Shown piece after piece: positions 9,628 to 18,800 of a stretch of DNA of 64,000 bases (its first letter is position 1; the number at the start of each line of letters is the position of its first letter). The stretch spans positions 1,674,001-1,738,000 of the forward strand of contig NZ_CP047358.1 of assembly GCF_030408855.1 (NCBI RefSeq). The letters are read 5' to 3'. Origin of the DNA: Corynebacterium glaucum. Its GTDB lineage: Bacteria > Actinomycetota > Actinomycetes > Mycobacteriales > Mycobacteriaceae. A program made the position numbers and the translations under genes. Under the pieces are notes generated by a model. The model ran no database searches. It saw nothing but the letters and a program-made list of their open reading frames with translations, and was not told the origin of the DNA.

Positions 9628-10539
9628 ATGGGCAACTTCATTCTCGTCATTTCCACCGGGGGCACTATCGCGTGCACCACGGACGCTACCGGCACCCGCC
9701 GACCTACGCTCACTGCCGCTGAGCTGGTCGAGCAGTCCGGCACCGCCGAAAGTGTCGGGGTCTATGACGCAGCCAGCCTCGACTCCTCAGCCATCACTCT
9801 TGCCGACATCGACACGCTCGCAGAGCTCATCGAACAATCGCTTATCGACGACTCCATCACCGGCGTCGTCCTCACCCACGGCACCGACTCGATGGCAGAG
9901 ACCGCGCTGGCGCTCGATCTCATCCACAACGATCCTCGACCCGTTGTCCTTACCGGGGCGCAGCACCCCGCCGACCACCCGCACGCCGACGGACCGGAGA
10001 ATCTGCGCCGCGCCATCGACGTGGCCGCCGACCCGCTGCGGCGCGGCAACGGCGTGCTTGTGCATTTCGACGGTGACACCCTGCCCGCCCGCGGCTTGTA
10101 TAAGGCCTCCACCGCGGACCTCGGCGCATTCGCGCTGACCACCGAGCGTCCTCAGCCGCGCCCCGCGCCGGTGGCGCGCGCCATGCTCAGCGGCAAGAAC
10201 GTACCTATCCTGCGCGCCTGGCCCGGCGCGGACGGCACGCTGGTCGAGCTCGCCGCTGACGCGAACCCTGACGGCATCGTCGTCGAAGCGCTCGGTTCCG
10301 GCAACGTCTCCCCCGCCATGGGGGAAGCGCTTGGTCGCGCTATCGAGCGTGGCATCCCCGTCGTCGTTTCCACCTCAGTTCCGCGTGGCGGAGTCGAGTT
10401 CGCCTACGGCGGGGGCGGCGGTGGCGCCACTCTCGGCGAACTCGGCGCCCTCCCCGCCGGCTCCCTCTCCCCCGGCCAGGCCCGCATCGCGCTCATCACC
10501 GCGTTGGCCACAGGAACAGACCCGCGGTCACTGCTCTAG
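9628..10539 (+). CDS. L-asparaginase (type I/II fold, cytoplasmic)
   Basis: 303 residues. The two catalytic Thr motifs are present: STGGTIAC near the N-terminus and THGTDSM at about residue 90, with the LTGAQ segment. The enzyme hydrolyses asparagine to aspartate and ammonia. No signal peptide is seen with the ATG at 9628, so a cytoplasmic enzyme is likely; the frame stays open upstream, but that part overlaps the divergent lipoprotein gene. Its 3' end overlaps the dinB 3' end by 12 bases in convergent orientation. Confidence 0.92.
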   Translation: MGNFILVISTGGTIACTTDATGTRRPTLTAAELVEQSGTAESVGVYDAASLDSSAITLADIDTLAELIEQSLIDDSITGVVLTHGTDSMAETALALDLIHNDPRPVVLTGAQHPADHPHADGPENLRRAIDVAADPLRRGNGVLVHFDGDTLPARGLYKASTADLGAFALTTERPQPRPAPVARAMLSGKNVPILRAWPGADGTLVELAADANPDGIVVEALGSGNVSPAMGEALGRAIERGIPVVVSTSVPRGGVEFAYGGGGGGATLGELGALPAGSLSPGQARIALITALATGTDPRSLL

Positions 10540-11910
10540 CCAATCACCCCAGTCCAAGCTGTCGAGGGGGTCTGCTGGGTGGAGCAGTGGGTCGTCGGCA
10601 CGCATGCTTTTGATGCGACCTGGACCAGTGGCTCGGGTTTCAAACCGCACGGTGACCCATCCTTTGCCCGCGCCTTGGACCCAGCCGTGGCCGTGCTCTT
10701 CGTGGTAGACGTCCTGCGTGGCCTGCCACTGCCCCGCCTTCGGCGCAGCATCAGCGATGACCTCCACCTGCGGACCACCTGCGCGGTCCGATACCCCGGA
10801 CTCGTAATCCGTTTGCACCGGTTTCACGATTGTTTGGTCGAGCTCGGGAAACAGGACGTCTTGCAGCGAATCCTCCAGCCCCGAATAGCTCACACCCACC
10901 AGCCGGATCGGGCCGACTTCATCCGGGTAGCGCATGATACGAAACGCGGTGGCCAAGAGCGTCTCCTCATCATCGGTGGCGTACGGCAGGGTCGCCGAAC
11001 GTGACTCGGTGTGGAAGTCCGACATCTTCAGCTTCACTGTCACTGTGCGCGCGCCGCGGCCATCCTTGCGCAAGCGTCGATGCGACTCTGCGGCCGCTCG
11101 CTTGAGTGCTGCGTCGACCTCGGGCGCGGTCGTGAGATCCTTTGGATAGGTGTGCTCGGAGGAAATCTGCTTCGACTCGGCGCGGGGCGCGACTGCACGT
11201 TCATCCTGACCGCGCGCGAGGTGCCACAGCTGCTTGCCGACGACACCGCCGAGCGCGATCTCGACCTCCTTTTCCGTCAGCGCTGCGAGATCACCGATCG
11301 TCTCAATGCCTGCCGCTTTCAGCTTCGCGCCGGTCACCGGCCCCACTCCCCACAGCTCGTTAACCGGCAGCGGGTGCAGGATCTCCAACTGCTCCTCGTG
11401 CGGGATAACGAACACACCGTCTGGTTTCGCCAAACCGGAGCCGATCTTCGCGTACTGCTTGCCGCTGCCCGCGCCGATCGAGCTCGGCAAGCCGGTTTCG
11501 CGTTTGATTTCCGCGCGGAGCTCGTTGGCCCATTCGGTAACCGCGTCGGGTGAGGCGTCGAAAAGCACCGATGGCTCCATGAAGGCCTCATCGATGGAGA
11601 GCTGCTCGAACACATCTACGTGGCGCGCGATGATCTCGAATACCCTGCGGGAGGCTGCAGAGTAGACGGGGCGCCGGGGTGCGACGAGTACTGCTTGCGG
11701 TCCGACGAGCCGCGCCGCCCGGTGAGTGGGCATCGCGGAGCGGGCGCCAAACTTGCGGGCCTCATAGCTCGCGCCTGCGACTACCCCGCGGCCCGAGACC
11801 CCCGCCACGAGCACCGGGCGGCCTTTGAGCGTTGGGCGGGTGAGCTGCTCCACGGATGCGTAAAACGCGTCCATATCGATGTGCAGCACCCAACGTGACA
11901 TGTCCCTCAC
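10528..11910 (-). CDS. dinB: DNA polymerase IV (Y-family, translesion)
   Basis: 460 residues. The palm motifs LHIDMDAFYASVEQ and LSIDEAFME carry the metal-binding acidic residues, and YSAASRRVFEI and the helix-hairpin-helix segment LKAAGIETIGDLAAL follow. The ~100-residue C-terminal extension beyond the little-finger domain (DRAGGPQVEVIADAAPK onward) is typical of actinobacterial members. The enzyme performs error-prone synthesis across damaged template. The GTG at 11910 is used; an in-frame ATG three codons later (11901, MSRWVLHIDMD) is the alternative. No LexA-type box was recognised upstream. Confidence 0.94.
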   Translation of the reverse strand: MRDMSRWVLHIDMDAFYASVEQLTRPTLKGRPVLVAGVSGRGVVAGASYEARKFGARSAMPTHRAARLVGPQAVLVAPRRPVYSAASRRVFEIIARHVDVFEQLSIDEAFMEPSVLFDASPDAVTEWANELRAEIKRETGLPSSIGAGSGKQYAKIGSGLAKPDGVFVIPHEEQLEILHPLPVNELWGVGPVTGAKLKAAGIETIGDLAALTEKEVEIALGGVVGKQLWHLARGQDERAVAPRAESKQISSEHTYPKDLTTAPEVDAALKRAAAESHRRLRKDGRGARTVTVKLKMSDFHTESRSATLPYATDDEETLLATAFRIMRYPDEVGPIRLVGVSYSGLEDSLQDVLFPELDQTIVKPVQTDYESGVSDRAGGPQVEVIADAAPKAGQWQATQDVYHEEHGHGWVQGAGKGWVTVRFETRATGPGRIKSMRADDPLLHPADPLDSLDWGDWLEQ

Positions 11911-12007
11911 GGTACCTGGAGCCCCGCTGGCCTCCGCTGATTGCTCATCGCATCACCGGCGTGTGCCGGGCGCGGTTGGCTAGGCGAAGGTGAGGTCATC
12001 CCGCACC

Positions 12008-12305
12008 TCAGCGGACTCCACCCGCTCCGGAAGCCCTCGGGACGCTGGCCAGGAACCGCGAGCCGTCGATGAAGCTGAACTCGATGGCTGAACCCCGAGC
12101 CCGGATCTCCGCAAGGCCGTGGCTCACCTTCGAGTGGCAGCTTGAGCACAGTGGAATGAGGTTGTCGATGTTGGTTTCGCCGCCCTCTGCCCACTCGATT
12201 TAACGCAGCAGGTAGCGCACCGTGGTGCAGTTTGGACAACGCCACCCAATTGGAAAGAGGTAGACAAAGTCCCATTGAGTCCAAGACTCAATCTTGAAGT
12301 CTTTC
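12008..12305 (-). pseudogene. Remnant of an HNH endonuclease (13E12/DUF222-like)
   Basis: In the minus frame ending at the TGA at 12008-12010 the translation reads GWRCPNCTTVRYLLR, stop, IEWAEGGETNIDNLIPLCSS, CHSKVSHGL. The usual HNH pattern is CxxC, then RYL..HHIxxW..GG.TN.DNL..LCxxCH. Here the internal TAA (12200-12202) sits exactly where the catalytic His-His pair should be, and a few residues around it are missing. The N-terminal DUF222 part is also absent. I therefore call it a decayed end of an HNH-type gene. The segment lies between dinB and the ArsR gene, at the border of the lower-GC islet. Confidence 0.6.
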
Positions 12306-12635
12306 TCACTCCAGCTGGCCGCCTCCACTCGAGATAATTATCTGGTCCAGCAAGCCGGGGAACGCTTTCTCAAGATCAGTTCTGCGCAGACGAGTCATGC
12401 GTCCATTTCCCACGTCACGCTGCCAGACCAAACCGGCATTGCGCAGAACTTTGAAGTGATGTGTTCGCGTCGAAGGCGCCCATGGGGTACCGAATTCTGA
12501 ACAGAATTGTTCAGTACCATCGGGCTGAGCAGCCAATTCTACGATTACTTTGCGTCGGTTAGCGTCTGACAACGCATGCAAAATCTTAGAGAGGTCAAAC
12601 TCGTCGACACTTGGGTGGCCATCCTGATCAGCCAT
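12306..12635 (-). CDS. ArsR-family (winged helix) transcriptional regulator
   Basis: 109 residues. The segment LSKILHALSDANRRKVIVEL followed by STRTHHFKVLRNAGLVWQRD and GNGRMTRL is an ArsR-type winged helix-turn-helix with recognition helix and wing. No obvious Cys-rich metal site: a single Cys (EQFCSEF), so the effector may be organic. ATG at 12635 has GGGAG five bases upstream and is preferred over an upstream ATG (12647) and TTG (12662). It is followed by the MFS exporter in this islet, and both genes carry a related palindrome near their starts, suggesting that it represses itself and the exporter. Confidence 0.85.
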   Translation of the reverse strand: MADQDGHPSVDEFDLSKILHALSDANRRKVIVELAAQPDGTEQFCSEFGTPWAPSTRTHHFKVLRNAGLVWQRDVGNGRMTRLRRTDLEKAFPGLLDQIIISSGGGQLE

Positions 12636-12669
12636 GCGGTCTCCCATCAAGGAATGAAGCAACTAACAA

Positions 12670-12682
12670 AATAGTAGCTATT
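12670..12682. promoter_or_regulatory. Candidate ArsR-type operator upstream of the regulator gene
   Basis: Interrupted inverted repeat AATAG-TAG-CTATT, about 35 bases upstream of the regulator start. It shares ATAGTAGCTA with the palindrome in front of the MFS gene. No binding data; proposed from position and sharing. Confidence 0.5.
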
Positions 12683-12975
12683 CAGAGTCTTGCAACATCA
12701 TTCCAGGTTGAATAGACCACGCGAACTATTGGAAAGAAATCTTTTACTTTCAAGCCGTAATACGGGGCGATGCACCCATACTCCCGTGTCCCAGTTGATG
12801 TTCTCAGGGGTCGCTGCTGGAGAAAACGTCGGCAGCTGTTCAGCCAGATCGGCAAAATGACCTGAGCTAGACCCCGGTTATGACTAGACGCGGGTGTAGT
12901 CATCGAATTACACCAGAGACCGGGGCCGACTCGGATATCGAAGAAACGAATAGCTGAGCCTATTGTTCCTTACTC
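12683..12975. other. Intergenic stretch with nested palindromes, possible mobile-element debris
   Basis: Between the ArsR gene and the MFS stop. It holds an elaborate dyad at 12872-12925: CCCCGGT (12872-12878) pairs with ACCGGGG (12919-12925), and inside it ATGACTA (12880-12886) pairs with TAGTCAT (12897-12903). A short minus-strand frame (12682-12903) exists, but its product resembles nothing I recognise and has no clear ribosome binding site. The dyad could be the end of a lost insertion sequence or a terminator for the MFS transcript, although no T-run follows it. Confidence 0.4.
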
Positions 12976-14286
12976 CTATTCATTTGACTTAGAGCTGGGG
13001 CTACGCCTTACGAGCACAACAGACACGGTCACAAGTAAGACAAGGACCGTCAGCATGAGCGCGCTGGTGCCGAATGCGTCGGCATAGACATCTGGATGGC
13101 CCGGTTGCCCAGCCGCGGTATTCGTCGCGGCTTCACCGGAAAGCTGGTGTCGAATTTGCACAGAAAGTATGAACGCGTACCCGGCGACAAACAACGCCTC
13201 ACTACCCACACGGAAAAAGTTGAGCACGCCAGCAGCTGTACCAGTCCTTTCAGGAGGAACTACCTCCAGTGCGTGTCCATCTACAAGGCCAATGGGTAGG
13301 CCGAAACCCAATCCAAGCAAGATCATCGGAGCGATAACGAGCCCGATTGATCCCTCGGGCGTGAGCAACACAAGGCCAAGGTCTCCGACAATTAGGCAGA
13401 TCAGACTGAGGTACACCACAAAGCCAACCGTGATCCACGAGACCTTCTCAATCAACTTAGCCGCCAGCATTGGCGCAACTACGACGGGGATTGTCATTGC
13501 AAGCATGATCAGGCCAGCTCGACCCGGACCGATACCTTTAATGCCACTGAAGGCAGAAGGTAAATAGGTCAGCATTGTAACGAATCCGATTGAGCCCGCA
13601 ATCGGCACCAAACACATGGCGAGAAACTCTCTGTTCTTAAGAATGGAGAGGTCAAGCAGAGGTGTCTTCGCCTCTTTCGGATCCTGCACAGCGCCGTTGG
13701 CTGCAGGAAGGAATCTTGTATTCAGACTAACCAACGCAAGAATCGCGCCATGAACAGCAAAAACTCCCCGCCAACCGAAGCTCGAAACCAGAATTCCTGA
13801 GATAGTTGGACCTAATGTCAAGCCCAATCCGTTGATCGTTCCAAAGAGGGCGAATGCTCGGCCTCGCGCGTTGCCTTCATAGGCGTTAGAGAGCATAGAG
13901 CTGGCCCCAGTGAGGACGGCTGCCGCCCCGACCCCTGCGACAATTCGCATGCAATCAAGCAAAAGCAGCGACGGGCTAGCCGCACTTATCAGGCTAGACA
14001 GCGAGAATAGGGTCGATCCGATGGCGAAAGTCATGCGATAACCAATACGGTCACTTACAGCTCCCCAGCCGAGAACACCAAGTGCAAACGCAGCGTTAAA
14101 GCCGTTTACTACCCATTGAAGTGCTGTCGTATTCGTTCCAAGGTCAGTGGAGATCTGCGGAAGAGCGATGCCCGTACCGGCAATTGACATCGGCGTAATG
14201 AATTGCGCCACAAGGACTATAGGCAAAGTCCATCGACTTGGGGCGGTGTCCGCCACGACTTTCTCTTCTGACAAAACTGCTACCAT
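12976..14286 (-). CDS. MFS transporter, drug:H+ antiporter type
   Basis: 436 residues with about 12 hydrophobic helices. Motif A lies between helices 2 and 3 (GWGAVSDRIGYRM), and the antiporter motif C is seen in helix 5 (LGLTLGPTISGIL), with the helix 4 motif RIVAGVGAAAVLTG. These mark proton-driven exporters of drugs or toxic organics. The base composition is visibly more AT-rich than the flanking genes and codon use differs (more ATA, TTA and AGA-type codons), which suggests horizontal acquisition together with the ArsR regulator. The start ATG at 14286 has GGCAGG just upstream. The substrate is unknown. Confidence 0.88.
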   Translation of the reverse strand: MVAVLSEEKVVADTAPSRWTLPIVLVAQFITPMSIAGTGIALPQISTDLGTNTTALQWVVNGFNAAFALGVLGWGAVSDRIGYRMTFAIGSTLFSLSSLISAASPSLLLLDCMRIVAGVGAAAVLTGASSMLSNAYEGNARGRAFALFGTINGLGLTLGPTISGILVSSFGWRGVFAVHGAILALVSLNTRFLPAANGAVQDPKEAKTPLLDLSILKNREFLAMCLVPIAGSIGFVTMLTYLPSAFSGIKGIGPGRAGLIMLAMTIPVVVAPMLAAKLIEKVSWITVGFVVYLSLICLIVGDLGLVLLTPEGSIGLVIAPMILLGLGFGLPIGLVDGHALEVVPPERTGTAAGVLNFFRVGSEALFVAGYAFILSVQIRHQLSGEAATNTAAGQPGHPDVYADAFGTSALMLTVLVLLVTVSVVLVRRSPSSKSNE

Positions 14287-14305
14287 CCTGCCTGTCTCGC
14301 TAGAT

Positions 14306-14327
14306 ACTATACCTATAGTAGCTACTA
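14306..14327 (-). promoter_or_regulatory. MFS promoter with perfect 12-bp palindrome (operator candidate)
   Basis: TAGTAGCTACTA at 14316-14327 is a perfect palindrome about 30 bases upstream of the MFS start. On the minus strand TATAGT (14311-14306) is a good -10 box directly downstream of it, so a bound repressor would block the polymerase. The core matches the site in front of the ArsR gene. Inferred, not demonstrated. Confidence 0.5.
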
Positions 14328-14621
14328 CACTTTTAGTACCTGCGCAAGCAGAGGGACGGTACTTCGCCGAAAATCAGGGCCAGATTGAATTGGTGAAACT
14401 CTGCGATTTTTGTGGCGACGTTTGCACCTGATCCGAATTCGAAAGGCGATGAAGTCCGAGGATCCTGTCGGCGATCGCCCGCACCCCGATTGGGTACCGG
14501 CCTCGGTTTCAAGTGGTGCAGGCCCTCGGATCTAGATTCGCTTGCATACCTCATTGACCCTCGCCCACTTCCCTAATTCGAGTTGCCGTTTATTGTGTTT
14601 GCGCTCCGGGTCCACCTCTGG
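14328..14621. other. Intergenic stretch at the right border of the islet
   Basis: No convincing gene. Composition changes from AT-richer (left) to the genome norm (right). A short frame on each strand lacks a ribosome binding site and any recognisable motif. The AT-rich piece near 14370-14430 could be the edge of a former insertion element, but no terminal repeat pair was found. Confidence 0.3.
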
Positions 14622-14680
14622 TTGTCCGCGCGGCGGACAACCCTCAACCCCCACTGCACAGTTGTCCGCCGCGCGGACAA
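14622..14680. promoter_or_regulatory. Two tandem 19-bp palindromes (operator candidate)
   Basis: TTGTCCGC-GCG-GCGGACAA at 14622-14640 and TTGTCCGC-CGC-GCGGACAA at 14662-14680. The arms are identical and the centre-to-centre distance is exactly 40 bases, close to four helical turns. They end 21 bases before the metallophosphoesterase ATG, a position suited to a repressor. A degenerate third copy lies at 56138-56155 in front of ctaE. Confidence 0.6.
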
Positions 14681-14701
14681 GCACCCGCTACCGTGGTCCC
14701 C

Positions 14702-15400
14702 ATGGATCCCATTCTCGCGCTCGCAGACATCCACTTCGGCCGCAAACAAACCGGCGACAAGAAGGTCGGGCCGGGCCTCGCGTGGGCACTCGAGGCGCTC
14801 GACCAGGGTGCCAAAGCGGGCGCGCGCCACCTGATCATGGCGGGCGACATCATCGATCGGAAGCGCTTCACCGAAGCGACATACGGCGAGGTGAACCAGT
14901 TCTTCGAGCGCGCACTTTCACTCTTCGACACCGTCCTGTTCACCTCCGGCAACCACGACGTCCACCACAACCTCGACCTCCCCGCCGGCGTCACTGTCGC
15001 CTCAACCTCCCCAGCCAGCTACCAAATGGGCAGTTGCGCGGTCCACACCGCAGGGGTTGAGGTAGACAAGGACCCGCGCGAGCTTGTCGGTAGCTTTCCT
15101 TCGCTTATCGACGGCACCGTCAACCTCGGCATCCTCCACACCAGCCTCACCGGCGAGCATTCCAACAACCCGTGCTTGCCGTGCACTCGGGAAGAGCTGC
15201 TTGACCACGGCTGCGACGCGTGGTTGCTTGGACACGTGCACCAGCCCGTTTCGGTCAACGAGTCGCCCTTCATCGGCTGGATTGGCATGGGGCGTGCGCT
15301 GATAGTGCGCAACGCTGAATCAGGGGTGCCAGATTCGAATGCGCCTGAATCGAAGGCGGCGGTCGAAGAGCTGACCTCCATACGGTGGCAGCATGACTGA
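14702..15400 (+). CDS. Metallophosphoesterase (SbcD/Mre11-like fold)
   Basis: 232 residues. The calcineurin-like metal motifs occur in order: ADIHFGRK (D-x-H), AGDIIDRK (GD..DR), SGNHDVHH (GNHD), ILHTSLTGEH and LLGHVHQP (GHxH). The binuclear metal site looks complete. The family includes nucleases such as SbcD and phosphodiesterases, and at this length it lacks the capping domain of SbcD. ATG at 14702 is preferred to GTG at 14693. The next gene starts inside its last codons (8-base overlap). Two perfect palindromes lie just upstream, so the pair is probably regulated as a unit. Confidence 0.85.
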   Translation: MDPILALADIHFGRKQTGDKKVGPGLAWALEALDQGAKAGARHLIMAGDIIDRKRFTEATYGEVNQFFERALSLFDTVLFTSGNHDVHHNLDLPAGVTVASTSPASYQMGSCAVHTAGVEVDKDPRELVGSFPSLIDGTVNLGILHTSLTGEHSNNPCLPCTREELLDHGCDAWLLGHVHQPVSVNESPFIGWIGMGRALIVRNAESGVPDSNAPESKAAVEELTSIRWQHD

Positions 15401-15881
15401 TCGAAACCGCAAACCCATCCCCAAGGTCGCCTACGCGCCGATGGTCGGGCTGGAAACCTTCGTGCGAGCGCGAGTGAACAAGGACTTCTCGCACCTGGTG
15501 CAGCTGCGCGCGTCTGCGCTGAACCAGTGCGTGTATTGCCTTGCAATGCACCGCAGGGACGCGCGCAAAGATGGCTGGCCAAAAGACCGCATCCGCCAAG
15601 TTGAAGCGTGGACGGATCACCGCGATGAGTTCAACGCCGCAGAGACTGCCGCACTCGAGCTCACCGACGCGGTGACGCGCATCCACGGTGACGAGTCGGT
15701 CCCGGACGAACTCTGGAACCGCGTCGAGGCAGAGCACGGCGAGAAGGACGCCCGCAACCTGCTGATGGCGATCGTGACCATCAACGCGTGGAACCGAATC
15801 GGGATTACCACCCGACTCGACCCCGAAAGCCTCTCAGGCGTAGACGCGTTCGACCTTGGAGAAGAGCAGGGCGAAAAGTAG
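15393..15881 (+). CDS. AhpD-like carboxymuconolactone decarboxylase family protein
   Basis: 162 residues. The redox motif CVYCLAMHRRDA (CxxC followed by His three residues later) is that of alkylhydroperoxidase AhpD and relatives. It is preceded by a helical ALNQ segment and followed by helical repeats. Such proteins reduce peroxides or serve as thiol-dependent peroxidase adaptors. The ATG overlaps the end of the metallophosphoesterase gene by eight bases, indicating co-translation. It is convergent with ileS, four bases from its stop. Confidence 0.88.
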   Translation: MTDRNRKPIPKVAYAPMVGLETFVRARVNKDFSHLVQLRASALNQCVYCLAMHRRDARKDGWPKDRIRQVEAWTDHRDEFNAAETAALELTDAVTRIHGDESVPDELWNRVEAEHGEKDARNLLMAIVTINAWNRIGITTRLDPESLSGVDAFDLGEEQGEK

Positions 15882-15885
15882 CGGC

Positions 15886-18800
15886 TTAGCCGTTCTTTTC
15901 GACGGTCGCGGTGACGCCGTCGATGACCTGCACTGCCCCATCCAGCGGCTCCGACACGACCGTGAAGTCGGTCGCTAGCGTCTCACCGGCGATGTGCGAC
16001 GCGTGGCGCTCCGCCCACTCGACGCAGTCCGCAGGCACCGACAGGCGTACCGCAATGCGGTCAGAAACGGCTAGCCCTGCCTGCTTACGCGCATCTTGCA
16101 GGCCGCGGATCACGTCCGCTGCCCAGCCCTCGGCTTCCAGCTCCTCGGTGACTTCGGTGTCCAACACGACCAATCCGACGGTGCCGTCGGGGCCTTCGAC
16201 GCGCGCCGTGGACTCCGGGTTTTCGGCCACGAGGCGCTCGGTGTAGAGCTCGGGGGTGAGCACGATATCACCGTCGACCACGACGTTCTCGCCATCGCGG
16301 ACGTAGTTGCCGGCCTTGACGTTCTTGATCGCCCGCTGCACGTCTTTGCCCAGTGTCGGGCCAGCCACCTTGGCATTGACAACCACGTCGAAGGAACCTG
16401 CGGCGTCGACATCGTCGCTAAGCACAAGCTCCTTGACATTGACCTCGTCGCGGATGACCGAGGCGAAGTCCTGCAGCTGGCCTGCGTTCGGCAGCGCGAC
16501 GGTGAGCGCAGGCAGCGGCAGGCGGTTGCGCAGCTTGCGAGCCTTGCGCACCGACGACGCTGCGGAGCACACCGCGCGGGTGGCATCCATGGCGGCGACG
16601 AGTTCCTCGTTCGCCGGCAGATCCGAAGCCTGCGGGTAGTCGGTGAGGTGCACGGAGCGCTCGCCGGTGAGTCCGCGCCAGATCACCTCGGTGATGTACG
16701 GCAGCAGCGGCGCAGCGGCGCGGCAGGTGACCTCAAGCACGGTGTACAGCGTGTTGAAGGCCTCCGGGTGCGCCTCCTGGCCCTCCCAGAAGCGGTCGCG
16801 GGAACGGCGCACGTACCAGTTAGTCAGCGTGTCGGCGAACTGGCGAAGCTCCTCGCAGGCATCGGCGATGCGGACCTCGTCGAGTGCGGCGCCGACACCG
16901 GCGACCATGTCGTGTGTCTTGGCCAAGATGTAGCGGTCGAGCACGTCGGTGGAATCCACCGACCACTGCGCCTCCTCCGACGAATAGAGCTGCAGGAAGG
17001 TGTACGCATTCCAGATCGGCAGGATCGCCTGACGCACGCCGTCGCGGATGCCCTGCTCGGTGACGATGAGGTTTCCGCCGCGCAGAATCGGCGAGGACAT
17101 GAGGAACCAGCGCATCGCGTCGGAGCCGTCGCGGTCGAAGACCTCGTTGACGTTCGGGTAGTTGCCCTTCGACTTGGACATCTTCTGCCCGTCGCTGCCC
17201 AACACGATGCCGTGCGCGACGACTTTCTTGAACGCGACGCGGTCAAACAGCGCGGTCGACAGCACGTGCTGCACGTAGAACCAGCCGCGGGACTGGCCCG
17301 AGTACTCCACGATGAAGTCCGCCGGCTGGCGCACGTCGTGCTCCTCGACGTTCTCAAACGGGTAGTGGTACTGCGCGAACGGCATCGACCCGGATTCGAA
17401 CCAGCAGTCCAGCACGTCCGGCACGCGGCGCATCATGGATTGCCCCGTCGGGTCGTCCGGGTTCGGGCGCACCAGCTCATCGATGTACGGACGGTGCAGC
17501 GACTTGGGGCGCTCGCCGAAGTCGCGCTCCAGCTCCTCCAGCGAGCCGTACACGTCTACGCGCGGGTACTCCGGGTTGTCCGACACCCACGCCGGCACCG
17601 GCGAGCCCCAGTAACGGGTGCGCGAGATGTTCCAGTCGCGCGCGCCCTCGAGCCACTTGCCAAATTGGCCGTCGCGCATGTGAGACGGGATCCACTTAAT
17701 CTCCTGGTTGAGCTCCACCATGCGGTCGCGGATCTCGGTGACCTTCACGAACCACGCCGGCAGCGCCATGTAGATCAGCGGCTCACCCGAGCGCCACGAG
17801 TGCGGGTAGGAGTGCTCGATCGTCTGATCGCGCACCACGCGGCCGCGCTCCTTGAGGTCGCGGATGATGTCGCGGTTCGCGTCAAACACCAGCTTGCCCT
17901 CGTAATCCGGCACCAGCGAGGTGAACTTGCCGTCTGCGTCCACAGGGATGACCAGCGGGACGCCGTAGCGTTCGCAGGTGAGCATATCGTCCTCACCGAA
18001 CGCAGGCGCCTGGTGCACCACGCCGGTGCCGTCCTCGGTGGTCACGTAATCAGCGTTGAGCACCATGAACGCATTCTCGGTGTCCCTGAAGTAGTCGAAC
18101 ACCGGCTCGTAGGTCAGGCCCTCGAGCTCTGCGCCAGCAAACGTCGCCAGCACCTCGTACTCGCCCAGCTCCTTCGCGTACGCACCCAGCAGGTCAGTTG
18201 CCAGGAGCAATTGCTCATCGACGGTCCGGACAACGCTGTACTCCACCTCCGGATGCACCGCGAGCGCCAAGTTTGACGGCAGAGTCCAGGGAGTAGTGGT
18301 CCACGCGATTGCGGCGGCGTCGTGAAGCTCTGGGTGCTCTTCCCATGTCTTTTGGGCGGGGAAGCCTTCGCGCGCGCCGGTCAGCGGCATGGTGACGGTG
18401 ACGGTCGGGTCCTGGCGCATGCGGTAGGAGTCGTCCAGGCGGGTCTCCTGGTTCGACAGCGGGGTGTGTTCAGCCCACGAATACGGCAGCACGCGGAAGC
18501 CCTGGTAGATCAGGCCCTTGTCGTAGAGTTCCTTGAACGCCCACATGACGGACTCCATGTACTCCGGGTCCATGGTCTTGTAGCCGTTTTCAAAGTCCAC
18601 CCAGCGGGCCTGGCGGGTGACGTATTCTTCCCACTCGTCCGCGTAGTGCATGACGGACTGGCCACAGTACTCGTTGAACTTCTCCAAGCCCATGTCTTCG
18701 ATCTGGGCTTTGTCGGTGATACCGAGCTGCTTCTCGGCCTCGAGCTCCGCGGGCAAGCCGTGGCAGTCCCAACCAAACACGCGGGGGACGAAGTAGCCCG

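Noticed and set aside
12682..12903. 73-codon frame between the ArsR and MFS genes
   Set aside because: No good start signal, overlaps an inverted repeat and the operator candidate, and no similarity is recognised.
14333..14554. 73-codon minus-strand frame at the islet border
   Set aside because: No ribosome binding site and no recognisable domain; the composition change across it suggests non-coding or decayed DNA.
16096..18276. Long plus-strand open frame (about 726 codons) opposite ileS
   Set aside because: It is the antisense shadow of a high-GC gene: no ribosome binding site and a product rich in Arg, His and Val with no domain, while the minus strand encodes an intact IleRS with all motifs.
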